Below are positions 44,020 to 55,432 of a stretch of 64,000 bases of DNA, one piece after another. Every line of letters starts with the position of its first letter. The stretch's first letter is position 1. The position numbers were made by a program, and so were the translations under genes. This DNA is from Orbilia blumenaviensis (lineage: Eukaryota; Ascomycota; Orbiliomycetes; Orbiliales; Orbiliaceae): assembly GCA_036872755.1 (NCBI GenBank), contig JAVHNS010000003.1:3410001-3474000 (forward strand), read 5' to 3'. The notes below the pieces were generated by a model. The model was not told the DNA's origin, ran no database searches, and saw only the letters and a list, made by a program, of their open reading frames with translations.

Positions 44020-45837
44020 TTAAATCCAGTCCGTAATTTCACCACTGGGATCTGGCTTCTCAAACCCTACAGGACCCAATCGACAGTCTTCCCAGATACG
44101 CTGAAATTCAATTCGTGCTCGCCGAAGAGCCGCGTCGTCGCTGAAGCTGACACCGACATGAACGAAATATGCAAGCATGGTACGTTCTTTTCGTTGGTCG
44201 GCTTCGGCGCGGGTTTCTGTTGCCGGGTTGGAATTTTGTGGGGGCAGGAATGAGAGGTCGTGGTTGTGGGGGATTGGAATGCGAGAGCTCTCTATATAAT
44301 CCCTCTGTTAGCGCTTTGCGTAAGTGAGGGGCGTTTGGGATTTTATAGTTTACCCGCCCGGTTTTCCCTGTTAGATAGCGCGCGTCGACCTTTGAGTACG
44401 GTGATACGCTGATTAGATGGAGGACCAGATAGTAAACGAAAACCTGTACGACGCGAAATATTGATTGATTGCTGAGAACCTCCAGTAATTCTAGCAGAAG
44501 ACATCGACGGGCGCAGATTTCTCGCAACTGGTGGGACAAGACCAGCGCCATCTTGATCTGTCTCAGAGGAAAACAAAGTTGAACGAGACTGTGATTCCTG
44601 CCGATGACTTGGTCCCCTAAAACTACTACCAGTCTGAGACGGGTTTGAGTTCAGCCTAGGACTAGGACTCGGAGAGTTTCGATGAACGACAGCCATGAAT
44701 TCATCTGCGGTAAGTCCGCTCGAAGTCCTCCTGTGCCCGAATTGAGCAACAGACTGTGCATGTCGACGGTTTGAATAAGCGTCATTGGACGGCTTTCTTG
44801 ACCTTGCAATTAAAATGCTGCGTCTGGAATTAAGCCCTCCAGTTGCATAATCCGCTTGAGCTTCGTTCAAGGAAAGAATACTAGTCGGAGCTGGCTGCTT
44901 CATCATTATATTTGTCGCCTCAATGCTTTGTCTCAACTGGCTGACGCGACTGCGGCCGATAGGTACGAAAGGAATATTATCTGCCTGTGCGGGCAATCTG
45001 GGCGATGATCTTTTCGAAGGTAGCGATGGACGATCTTCACTTTCGTGGTCGGCGAGATATTCTTGCTCTGGATCATACAGCTCATGATCCGGAAATTCCT
45101 TTTCGGACTTTCGAACTAGTGACTCGAGGCTGAGCATTGCTTCTCTGACCTTATGTGGCGTTCCTTCGGGAATATCTTCTCCTGGTGGTCCCCATTTGCG
45201 CCTCGTATTTTTCCTGGATGGTACAAACGAGTTTTGGCCGCCGCCAGATGATGTGATAGTTGACGCAGCTGGCAGATTGTTGCATTAGCTTAAATCTAGC
45301 TACGGGGACACTCAGAATCCCCGTCGTAATCCCAAATTTCCTTACTGGGTCTCTTGACGATATTCAGCGGCCGAATCGTCTGTTTAACCTTATAATACTC
45401 ATAAAACGCAACCCTGCTCATTCCACCCCCTTCCTTCTGGAACGCGTCTTCGATGTCGAAATCCACGAACCTAACTTCCTCGGGCCTTCCATTTTCATCA
45501 AGCTTCGATCCGTCGGTTAACTAAGTCGAGGACGAAGACTGAATGACGGGAATGTTTGATCGACAAAACGCGTTTCTGGACATCTCTTTGGGTTCTCTCT
45601 GATCGGAGTATTTGGATAATCCTTAATGGTACTTCGGAAAATAAAAGTCGTGATTTCTGGTGAGGTGGAATAGATGTTGATGATGGAAATCAAAATGGGG
45701 GCCTCAGCAGATCCAGTGTTACCAAAATCCATCCTCGCGGACAACGATCTGAACTGTGATCGTAAGCGTGGCTCTTGAGATGCGACGGATTCTTCACCCA
45801 TTTCTCGAGTCCCCTTTGCTCCTGGTACTATAACCAT
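44020..45837 (-). CDS. Unknown protein, at least 4 exons, low-complexity middle
   Basis: Supported parts: first exon from ATG 45837 to an unresolved point near 45545; an exon from about 45520 to 45346; an exon 45268-44354; and the last exon 44291-44020. The third intron (77 bp) has a GTAAGG donor; the last intron (62 bp) has a GTAAAC donor, a GCTAAC branch and an ATAG acceptor. The exon 45520-45346 reads VRFVDFDIEDAFQ and MSRVAFYEYYKV, clearly coding although stops interrupt it in the neighbouring frame. The large exon is Ser/Arg/Pro rich with a helical REAMLSLESLVRKSEKEF. The C-terminus ALRRARIEFQRIWEDC is compact and helical. I do not recognise the family; the first splice junction is uncertain. 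Confidence 0.6.
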
Positions 45838-46472
45838 CTGTAACGTTCGTAGATAGGCGTCAAACGCAACTTCAGCACAGCAACTTCCACTTCCACCTCT
45901 CCTAGCTATCTTCTCGAACCTAAGCCGCCTTATCGTAGAGTGATAAAGGGAGCTTCAGCAAACTAGTATTGGTGCCCATGCATTCTCAATCTAGTGTACT
46001 CAACCTTTGATCCAAGGAGGGGTGACGGCTCCAACTTCGCCACGGGGCCCTCGCCTCAACTTCCTCTGCCTTCCCTCTCCCTTTCCTTTCCATGCATGTG
46101 CTCACCAAAAAAAAAAACCAATTCAAAATTTTCGTCAGGCTGCAACTTACCAAACAGTTTCTTTCCCTTTGCGTTATAGAAGGTCCCCAAGGAAATGGAT
46201 CCTCCCTTCTAGATGGCTGTTAAGAAACCGTATGGCTATCAGAGCATCGATCCGGCCCCGCGAGAGGCGGGAGATGCATCCGATACGTTGCATTCTTTTC
46301 GTCGATTTTGAACCAGTTTTTTTGATGTAATAAAAGACAACAGACCCCACCCACACTCCCCTGGAAGAGCGCCACCACCAAAAAGAACTAGACCCACTAT
46401 CCTGAAAGTCACAGCGTACTAAAGGAGCATAAGCTCGAACCTCAGCAAGCGGACTTTCACAAAATAGTAAAT
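45838..46472. other. Spacer between minus-strand genes
   Basis: Probable promoter and 5' UTR of the gene starting at 45837 and 3' UTR of the next. Pyrimidine-rich patches; no gene seen. Confidence 0.4.
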
Positions 46473-49400
46473 CTAATCCTTTCGAGCGGCTTTGCCTCCC
46501 CTCCCCGCCGAAAAGATCGGCCCCAACAACCCCCTCACCATCGACCTCTTCCTCCTACCCTCCTTCTGTTGTTTTTTGTGGTCAGAAGCCTCATCGACCT
46601 GTTGTGAGGGGGGGTTCTGTAGCGCAATGACAGAACTTTCCCCCCTCTTCTTTTGCTTTGATTGGCTCCCCCTCTTGGAAAGCGCAACCGCAGCCCGGAA
46701 GAACCCCTGGACGGCCTGGCTACAGCGCGTCAAAAAACTCTTCTTCCGTTGCCGGGGGCGCCCAACGGCCACCCCCAAGATCGGTGGAGCACACGCATGA
46801 TTCTCCATCTTCCTCCTCGCCTCAAACACCGCGAAGGTCTCCGACCGCCTTCGTACCCGGTGACCCCTCCTCCTCTTCCTTCCTGCCTGCAACCTCTCCA
46901 CCTCTGCCACCACCCTCGCAATCTCTATCTTCGCCTTCAAGCCCGTGAGATTGGACTTGATAGCTTTCTGTCTCCCAAGAGGGCTCATTCTGAGCCACCT
47001 CGAGGAACCGTCTGCCATCGCATCCATTTTAACCCTTGTCATGATCTCCTCCTCCGCCTTCTTTCGGGTCTCACGGACCATCAGGTCCCTCTCCTCACCA
47101 CTCAACTCCTCCAACTTCCTCACCCTCCTCTGTCTCCGGTCGTAAAGACGCTTCAGCGTCAGGTCTGGAATTTCGAGGATGGCGAGATCCCCAACCGCCC
47201 ACCTCCTCAACAGAGCCCTTCGCTCCTTTTCCAACTTCGAAGCGACAACCATCTCACAGCGCAATGGCGAGAGGCGTCCTTCCATCATATCCCTGTCTTC
47301 AGCGGTCCACTCCATCCTGGCGTTCCCAACTTTAACTCCCTGATCCCCTGATCTCTTCTTCCTCTCCTTCTTTTTCTTCATCTTCTTGATCAGGTTATCA
47401 TACCTCCTTAGCGCTTTAAACTCCCTCTGCTGCTTGAGAGACGGTGGTATCCAGATCCCACCTTTGTCGTCAACGAGCGCAGTGCTAAGTAACCACGCAG
47501 ACATCTTCACATCTTCATACTTGACAGGAGCAAAAGCATCAGCATCAGCTTCAACTTCATAACGCACAACACTACCACCACCACCACTCCCATGCTTCGA
47601 CTCTGTAACACTAGACAACTTCATTTCCTCTCTGCCTGTTACACCTTCTTGTTCGTTTTGTTCTCCTCCTGCTTCTTCGATAACGACGTCGTCCAAGCCT
47701 TCTTCGTCTTCTTCGGGGATAGTGCTGGGTATCCTTGGTCGAACGGCGCATTTGAGCTGGCCGTATGAAGGTAACTTCCTCAGCGATACTGCGCTGGCAG
47801 ACGTAAATATCATAAGTCGTGAATTCCTGGTAATATTCTTCTTAAACTTCCCACCATCAGTCTTATCGGGGAGAATAGTCCCTGGTGCGGCATTCTTCGC
47901 CGTCGTATCATCCACAGCGGTAGCAGCGGCAGCAATAGTAGTAGTAGTAGTAGCAGTAGTAGCCACCTTCTCTTCTTCTTCACCCTTCTGTTCTTCTTTT
48001 TGTTTTTCCTTCTCAGCCTTCATAATCCTCGCATAACAATTCTCAACATCCACCTCCACCTTTCCATGCTGAGAAACAGATAGAGCCGTACCATCCGAAT
48101 AATAACCCTGAATATTCAAATACCCATCCGCAGTCGTAGGAGGCGGAATAATAACCAGTCTACCTGGGTATTGCGCCTCCATTTCAGGTGGATATACATT
48201 CCAGGGGTTTGAAACCATGTGAAGCGCTGGGGCTTGCTGCGTGAGAAGTGGAGGAGGAGGAGTGATGGCGGTTTCTGTAATCTCGGGTAGCGGGATATCT
48301 TGAGGAGGAGTAGAAGTAGGAGGCGAAGACGGCAAAATATCTTGTTCGCATGGTACAGCAGTAGTAGCAGTATCCTTGATAGAATATTCTTCCTCGTCAT
48401 CATCATCAGAGGTATCAATATCCAAACACCCACTCGCACCAACAAGCCCACCATCAGCCGCAGGCGTAAGAATATCAACCAAATCCATCTCCGTAGCTTC
48501 TCCATCGTTGTCTTCATCGTATAACCCGTGGTATCTGGGAATAGACTCCGCGGACATAACAGCCTTCTCCGGCGCTCTGAGATTATAATACCTCGTCTTC
48601 TTGCGTAATTGACGACGTACCACATTCCCTTCTACCAGTGGTGCTGAAGTATCATCATCATCCTCAGATTCCTCGGAAGAAGAAGATGAAGAACAAAGAC
48701 AACCAGCAGCATCCGCCTTCCCATCTTCTTTATTATCCTCATCTTTATCTCCCCGCTTGTCCCCATCTTTAACCTCACTATTCTCAGCAACCCAATCCCT
48801 TAAAACCTCAAACTCGGACCTAGCACGTCTAATCAACGGCGTTACCCGCGCATAAACAGCCTGATTGGCCGCATGTCGCGCGCCTCTCTGCTCTGGTGTC
48901 TCCGCTGCAAAATCTGTATTTACCACACCACTAGTACTAGATCGTGATGATGGCGTCGGAGACCGTGGATGCGCTTGCGGATATGGAATTGGTGATGTGA
49001 CTCTTGTTATGGCTGGGGGAGGGGTAGGGGTTTGTGGTAATAGGTAGACTGGTTCCGGCATTTTTGGAAGTTGTGGTAAACCAGCGATAGTAGTAGTTGT
49101 GATGGTGGTGGTGGAATTATCCACGAACGTTAAGGAAATAGCTGGAATAGTCGTATTTTGTGGTCCCTCGGCGGCGGGGGTAGTGGTGGTCTTAACCCCC
49201 TCTTTGACATTGACATTGACATTGACATTGACATTGACATTGGTATTGACATCCATCCCTCCATTCTTCTGCTGTCCGACAACATTCCCATCATTACCGC
49301 CGAACCCCCTTGGCAAAGCTTGTGAGTAAGTAACCTCGTCGGCAGGGACAACAGCAGTAGAAGAAGAAGAAGGAGTAGAAGCAGGAGGAGCAGTAGTATT

Positions 49401-50192
49401 AACCCTCAATCCTCTTGGGCGACCCCTTGGTGGTGGTGGCGGAGGCGGTGGTGGTGGCGGCCGTGCTGGTAGCGAAGGGTATAAAACCTCCCTAGAATGC
49501 CCCAACCCAACACCACTACCATCCGAACGATGATTATAAGACGAAAAACTCGGCCTACGCGGAGGAGGAGGAGGAAGCGGGGGCAGTGGGGGTGTAGGAA
49601 CTCGAAACCCCCTCGTAACAGTACTAGCCACCGGCGGGACCTGAATCTCTGCCACACCCGGAACAGAAGCAGGAACAGAGGCAGACATCATCATCATAGG
49701 CGAAGAAAGACGAATAGGCGAAGAACCATGCATCGGACGTCCGCCGTAAGTCGGTAGCCTTGATCTTTGCTGCTGATGTTGCTGTTGAGAAGATACTCCA
49801 CCACTACCGCCTCTTATACCAGGCGGTGCAGGCGCAGCTCTAGGCGCAATAAACTGTCTGGAAGGCGCAACCAAAAACCCCTGCTGTCCCTCAGTACTAC
49901 CACCCATAACCCCATAACCCTCACCCCGCCTCCTCGCCGGCGGTAAAGTGGTCGGCATACTGATATTACCCTTCAAAGCCTGCTCAAGCGCTTGTTGCTT
50001 CTTACGATCGGTATGTGATAGCGTTGGCTTTACCACCTCTGGAGGAGAACTCGACGGGGATGAAGATGATGAAGAGGAGAGGAAAGTTCTTGCAAACCAT
50101 GATGAGACTGTGCCTGGTTTTGATGGGGAAGGGGGGTCTTTCTGCCTCCCCTGTCCTTGCGAGGAGGATGGGGGTTGACGTTTTGGAGACAT
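46473..50192 (-). CDS. Large disordered proline-rich protein, 1239 aa
   Basis: Single ORF from ATG. The N-terminal third is Ser, Pro and Gly rich with several polyproline runs (PPLPPLPPPPP, RPPPPPPPPPP), sites that could bind SH3 or profilin-type partners. A stretch of alternating VN residues is encoded by an ACATTG hexamer run at 49207-49245. The middle is acidic (DDDDEEE and similar). The C-terminal third is basic and helical (KKMKKKKERKKRS, then long Arg/Lys/Glu helices) and ends in a basic tail. The antisense ORFs across it are shadows of low complexity. No enzymatic domain is seen; a cytoskeletal or signalling scaffold is only a guess. Confidence 0.65.
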   Translation of the reverse strand: MSPKRQPPSSSQGQGRQKDPPSPSKPGTVSSWFARTFLSSSSSSSPSSSPPEVVKPTLSHTDRKKQQALEQALKGNISMPTTLPPARRRGEGYGVMGGSTEGQQGFLVAPSRQFIAPRAAPAPPGIRGGSGGVSSQQQHQQQRSRLPTYGGRPMHGSSPIRLSSPMMMMSASVPASVPGVAEIQVPPVASTVTRGFRVPTPPLPPLPPPPPRRPSFSSYNHRSDGSGVGLGHSREVLYPSLPARPPPPPPPPPPPRGRPRGLRVNTTAPPASTPSSSSTAVVPADEVTYSQALPRGFGGNDGNVVGQQKNGGMDVNTNVNVNVNVNVNVKEGVKTTTTPAAEGPQNTTIPAISLTFVDNSTTTITTTTIAGLPQLPKMPEPVYLLPQTPTPPPAITRVTSPIPYPQAHPRSPTPSSRSSTSGVVNTDFAAETPEQRGARHAANQAVYARVTPLIRRARSEFEVLRDWVAENSEVKDGDKRGDKDEDNKEDGKADAAGCLCSSSSSSEESEDDDDTSAPLVEGNVVRRQLRKKTRYYNLRAPEKAVMSAESIPRYHGLYDEDNDGEATEMDLVDILTPAADGGLVGASGCLDIDTSDDDDEEEYSIKDTATTAVPCEQDILPSSPPTSTPPQDIPLPEITETAITPPPPLLTQQAPALHMVSNPWNVYPPEMEAQYPGRLVIIPPPTTADGYLNIQGYYSDGTALSVSQHGKVEVDVENCYARIMKAEKEKQKEEQKGEEEEKVATTATTTTTIAAAATAVDDTTAKNAAPGTILPDKTDGGKFKKNITRNSRLMIFTSASAVSLRKLPSYGQLKCAVRPRIPSTIPEEDEEGLDDVVIEEAGGEQNEQEGVTGREEMKLSSVTESKHGSGGGGSVVRYEVEADADAFAPVKYEDVKMSAWLLSTALVDDKGGIWIPPSLKQQREFKALRRYDNLIKKMKKKKERKKRSGDQGVKVGNARMEWTAEDRDMMEGRLSPLRCEMVVASKLEKERRALLRRWAVGDLAILEIPDLTLKRLYDRRQRRVRKLEELSGEERDLMVRETRKKAEEEIMTRVKMDAMADGSSRWLRMSPLGRQKAIKSNLTGLKAKIEIARVVAEVERLQAGRKRRRGHRVRRRSETFAVFEARRKMENHACAPPILGVAVGRPRQRKKSFLTRCSQAVQGFFRAAVALSKRGSQSKQKKRGESSVIALQNPPSQQVDEASDHKKQQKEGRRKRSMVRGLLGPIFSAGRGGKAARKD
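49207..49245. repeat. Hexanucleotide repeat in coding sequence (VN tract)
   Basis: About six tandem ACATTG units on the plus strand, read as alternating Val-Asn on the minus strand within the 1239-aa protein. Confidence 0.85.
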
Positions 50193-51740
50193 CGTTAGGT
50201 AGAATAGAGATTGTGATCCCTTTGAAAATAATAAGAAGAGAAAGCTGTGCGATAGCTAGCAGCCTAAGAGCAATGAGAAGAAGAAGTCGTAAATGTAATG
50301 ATGATTAGGAAGGTATCGTCAGCACAGACAATAAGTCAATCAATGCCTTTTGACGAAGCCGATGTTGTTGGAGAAAGATGATGCTAACAAAAAGAAGGAT
50401 CCCTCCAATCCATCACAGAAAATTTCTTTTATACTCCTCAAGTGCGTAGTAATCATTGAAGCCGTCGACATCTTTTGAAAGAAAATTGCTTTTTTTTTTG
50501 ACTTCTATGCTCAGCAACGATTTTTTTGGTGGTGGAGGCTGTGGCTTGAATGGCTTGAATGTGTGTGTTGTTTTTGTTATACAAGAAATGTGTTGTCCGC
50601 CCATAATGCAACTCTCTGTGAATTTGCTTTTTCCTTCTGGTGCCAGTTGGATGGCATTGCGAAGTTCTATGCAGACTGAGCAGTCAGCCAACTACCGTAG
50701 GGGGTTTGGGTACTTTCCTGGGACTGCTTCCGAATATTAAAACATTTTAAAACGGGAGCAAGCCGTCTTATTGTCTTTCAAGTCGTTCTGAATACTGTTT
50801 TAAGTTCCCTTTTTTCTATAAACCGTCCCGAGAAACCAGCCAAAACCCCGTACGGTATCCCCTATCAAGGTCAAATACCCTCTTCTCCCTCACATCGAAA
50901 AATATTTGAAAAAATAAAAATGAATAGTGTCAGTAGATAGCAGGACCACCCTCGTGCCGTCGAAGTAGGATCTGAATATATGTAAATAAGAAATTCCACT
51001 GAACTTACCATATCAATATATCAAAACGTGCCCTGTTGCTTTGAGATCTCCAAAACGTAGACATCCACTGTTAGTCATACTTCTATCCAAAATCCCACAT
51101 AAACTTCGAAGGAAAATAAATATCCCTATCCCAATCATACACATACACACGCACACATTCTCCCTCTCAAAAGAAAACAATATAAGGAAGAAGAAAAAAC
51201 ATCAGGTCTCCATTTGCCTAATATACATAAACAAACCGTTAAAGAACCGCTATCTTCCCATCCTCCCTAAAAAAAAAAAAAAAAAAAAAAAATCTATATA
51301 CAATATCTTTTTGTTTTGGTCCTTTCCAGCATCAGAAAAATGCAACAAAACGACATAGAAAACGGAATAAAAATAAGGATAAAACAACCGATAAAAAGTC
51401 CCAGTATCCTCTCCGTCAAAAAATAGCCCCGAAAGAAAGAAAAAGGCGTAGTAAGGTAGGGAAGAGCCGACTCGTAGGAAATCCTTTTGGATAGGTTGCA
51501 TACGCATAAGACTCCCCAAAAAAGACATTTGCTACTCGTCGACAACAACCGGTGATCGTGATGATGGTAATGTTGACCCGAAGCATATTTTCCAACGGAG
51601 TGATTCCCAGACACAAAAAAAGGCGGGGACGCAGATATTCGATGCCGTGATAATAATAGTAATCGTGAGAATCGTGACATCGTAACCGTAACCGTAATCA
51701 TAATCGTGATCATGACCAAAATAAGCATAAAAAAGGACAC
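50193..51740. other. Intergenic stretch with an ATG-less ORF
   Basis: A minus-strand frame at 50413-50691 encodes about 92 residues (CSVCIELRNAIQLAPEG near the start, Lys-rich later) but starts at TTG after a possible acceptor. It could be a last exon of an unseen gene or chance. An A-run of about 22 bases lies at 51270-51291 and an intergenic poly-T lies near 50490. No gene is called. Confidence 0.35.
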
Positions 51741-54700
51741 CTAATAATCAATCCCAGGCCATTTAAACGACCCATCCGCATTCCTCGCATTCCTCTCCCT
51801 CGGGACAGTAGTATGATGATACCCCAACTCCTATTCCTCTGAACCTCCAGCTCTTCCGGCGAGAACACAAAGTCTCCGTAATCGTCCTCGTTGAGCGGCT
51901 CGCGTCCGTACGGAGAAGATGGTCTGCTGGAGTCGTCATTGCTGTTCGTGTCCTCTTCTCTCTCTCTCTCTTCTCTTGCTTCGTCTTCCGAGAACAGCTC
52001 TTGGGAGTGGTCGGATGCTGAATCCTCTCGCTCCTCTGAGGATTGGGTATTGGCAGCGCGGTTGGCGTAGAGGAGGTGGAGGTGGTCAACCTCCCGCATG
52101 TAGACCATCGGGTCATCCGGGTCCTCGTCGACGGGCCCCTCCCCAGTGGAGAGGACACCGTCTTCAGAGCCAGCCGAAGAAGAAGACGAAGAAGAAGAAG
52201 ACGATGACGAAGAGGCAAGGGAGGGGGAGGAGAGGGCACGGAACCGTTCCTGGGCGGGAGGAGGAACTGGTGGAGAATCCACCTCTGGATTCTCCGCAAG
52301 GTATTCTGGGCTCAGAAACCTTCTCCTCATGGCCTCGAAGGCCAGCTCATATTCCCTCCTGGGAGGGACGTACTCCTTTTCCTCTTCTTCTTCTTCTTCC
52401 TCTTGCTGCGGCTGCTGCTGGTCAGCCCCGCCAACGCTGTCTTCGCAGACCGCCGACTAGGCGGCTGGTGCAATTTCTGGCAACCTCTGCTCCGACAACG
52501 TTGGGGTGCTGACCCCACCGGAAGACACGGCCTCTTCCTCTAACGACCTCTCCGACCAGGGCGTCCCACGCCCGGTCTGGAGGAGGTTTCGGCGCCGGGA
52601 CTTGAGGCGGTGGAACCCGCTGTCGGGCTCCCTCATCCTGGTGGCCGAATGGCCCAGCGCAGTAAGAACGGGACGGCGAGGGGGAGGAAGAACAGGAGGA
52701 GGAGGAGGAGCAAGCTCTACCCCCTGGGCACCGGCAGCACCACCGAAGAACGGGTAAACAGCCTCATAAGAGGCGCTCTCCCCCAACCCATAAGTGGTTG
52801 GTTCTTCGTACACAACCGACGGCATTGCAGGACCAGTACCAGCAGTAGTAGGAGGAGGAGCAGGGGACTGGGGCAGCCGCTCACGAGCCAATCTCGTGAG
52901 CGCTGGGAATACCTCTCCGAATTCTCCCTCGTCAATTCTTCCAACCGAGGACTCCGAGCGAGGGAGTCCAAACGGCTTCTCAGGGCATGGCTTAATGGCC
53001 CGGTTTTTGAAGCTTTTGACGTGCTGGTTCAGAGCCTTGGTCACACAGACTCCGGGACCAGGATAGCGGTTGTCACCACTATCTCTGAGGGGATCCTCGA
53101 TGAGAATGCCGTTGTCATCAAAATCTATATCTTTTACGTTAGATTATATCACTAGAAGGATTAGAAGGAGAAAGGGGAACGTACGGGAGGTTAGCGGGGG
53201 GATCTGTGGCCTAGCCCAAGCAGGAGTGTTTCGAACCGCATTACCGTCATCGTTACGGCGAAGACGGGGGAAAGGTGGCCTCGGCAGAGCGGCAACCATG
53301 GGACGAATGACCGGCTCGCGTTTAGCTGAAGGAGCAGTGGGAGGAGGTGGAGGACGAACTTGACCTTGGGTACCAGCGGTGTACCCTAGAGAGTTGATGC
53401 CAGCAACATCTCTGATAACAGCATCAGGCTGTGCAGGAGGGAGAGGAGCCAAGGGGGAGACGTTAGGCATGTTTTCAGCGATGCTAAGACGCGTACCTCT
53501 TTCTTCCGTCGCGATGGTGGTAGTGGTGGTGTTTTCGGTAGGCTCTTTGTCCTGATTGAGAGAAGCAGCAGCAGCAGCAGCAGCAGCAGCTGAGGTCCCA
53601 GCCGGGATAGCCTCGAGCTCGACGGGAGAGTCTGACATCTTGATAGAAGGAATAGTAGTATCTGGGTTTGCCATCGATGAAGCTAGTTTTGTCGAATCTG
53701 ATGAATTTCCAGAATTTGTGCAGGAAGGATGTTGGCTTTGTGAAAGGATGGATTGTGGGGGTGATGTGACCTGAGGGAAAGAGGTTTTGACCACAGAAAC
53801 TTTGCCCGAGCTTGCACGATCTTTCAGGGTTTGAAGCCTAGCGTTAACATCACGGTGCATTTGACGAGCGTGCGAGATGTCATTATTCTCATCTTCTGGA
53901 AAACTTTCCCCTTTCTGTCGAGGGACAGATAAAAGACCATCGTTTAGCTCGTCATTATCGTCATTCTCTTCAACATCAAAGACACCCACTTCCCTGCCAT
54001 TATCGTTCGGATTGACATTCTCCTTCCTGAAATTCATCGCCGAGGAGGCACTGGTCATTATGCTATCGAGGAAGCTTCTTTTGCGAGGAGCAGCACGGCC
54101 GATGACAGAAGTGGTAGCAGTAAGACCCGAGGGTTTCGAAGCCAAGCTGTCGGACCCTTTCTTGCTGATAGCAGCGGCGGTGGTGAGTTTGTTCTCTCTC
54201 CCCCTGTCGATAGCAGAGATGACTACATCGTCGGTCATATGCATAGAGCCTATTCCTGGGCTGGTGGCCGTACGTGTCCCTGCTGTTCCGCTGGAGTACT
54301 CAAAAGATGACTTGATGGTGCTTTCGTGCCCAAGTCCTTCCCATTCTAAACTACATACTTGATCATAAAGATCGCGATACAGGGTCATTACAATGTCCTC
54401 TGATATTTGCAGGTAAGGCCCCTCCGGGAAGTATACGTCCAAGAGCTCCTGTGGAGTATCCGGGTGCGCAGTAAGAGTGAACATCCCTCGCTGACGACCA
54501 GCACGCAGACGACACAGATTCTGGGGCGGAAATACCTCCCTTCGCGGGGAAATAGCACCGTCCGAGGCAGAAGACCTGATACCTCCTACCATTCCTCTAC
54601 TTCCCTGGTGGCTACTGGCGCCACTACTACCAGCATGGGCGCCCGCGGCAGCGGCAGCCATTGGCAATGGGATCAAACCGACATAAGACCTGGAGGGTCT

Positions 54701-55432
54701 GACTGATGCGAAATGCGGGACCAAAGTGCGATCAACGGCCGGGCTGGTGGAAATCTGCGGTGAGACGCCGGTGATGGGGGAAGGTGGGCCCGCGCCTGGC
54801 GCAATATCCGAGCGTTTATTGAAGGACCCCAAAGCTGCTGGTGGTGTTATTCCCCCTCTTCCTGCTGCTTCTCGAGCTGCTTTCTCTCTCTCAATCAATC
54901 CTCCTGGAAGTCCCTGAGCTGTTTCCTGTAGCACTCTAATAGCTTTCCCCTTCACCAACTTTTCCTCTTTTGGCCCGCTGGAGCCGAACGATCCCTTTGA
55001 GCTTTTTGAGAAAAGTGATTTTAGCTTGCCGAGACCTTTCTTCTCCTTTATGGGCGTCATTCGCTCGGGGGAAGACCCTTTAGCAGCTGTTGCAGCAGTG
55101 GCAGCTGGAGGGCTTGTACCAGCCTCATCCTTAGCAGCTCTAAGAGCTGCAACTTCACCTGCAGTCACTTCGGTGGCCTGCCATCGTCCTTTCGACTGCT
55201 CCCGGTAAAGCCTCCCTCCGAAAAGGAACGCGTCCGGACCCAAAAGCTCCACTCCCTTCGCCGCGAGCTTTTCTTCCTTGGCTGCATCGGAGGCACGTCT
55301 CGTGACAACTTCGTCTACAGCAGCTGTGACCTCATCCATGGAAATTGAAGGGGGGATGATGGGTGGCAGGGTTGGAGGCTCTTCAGGTACAGTACCCTTC
55401 TTGCTGTCTTTCTTCCATGGTAGTGATGGCAT
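51741..55432 (-). CDS. Large disordered protein, multi-exon, about 1.2k aa; one in-frame TAG and one apparent 1-base frame change near the 3' end
   Basis: Start chosen at the ATG at 55432-55430 (MPSLPWKKDSKK), because the frame-open ATG at 55498 runs through an 11-base T-run and a TC microsatellite. Exon 1 is 55432-53185; exon 2 starts at 53130 after a 54-bp intron (GTACGT donor, TCTAAC branch). The text is coding throughout: DAFLFGGRLYREQ, DTPQELLDVYFPEGPYLQ and SLEWEGLGHEST are the most conserved-looking parts, and much of the rest is Ser, Ala or Pro rich. At 52457-52459 a TAG falls in frame, and coding text continues in the same frame behind it (EYVPPRREYELAFEAMRRR). A 57-bp segment 52513-52457 with GTCAGC and CTAG ends could be an intron. 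Near 51822-51825 the last 25 codons (VPRERNARNADGSF to the stop) are one base out of frame. No domain recognised. Confidence 0.6.

Noticed and set aside
46473..50192. Long plus-strand ORFs across the 1239-aa gene
   Set aside because: They are antisense shadows created by low-complexity sequence and lack independent coding signals.
50413..50691. 92-codon minus-strand gene
   Set aside because: No ATG and no clear upstream exon; kept only as a note in the intergenic entry.
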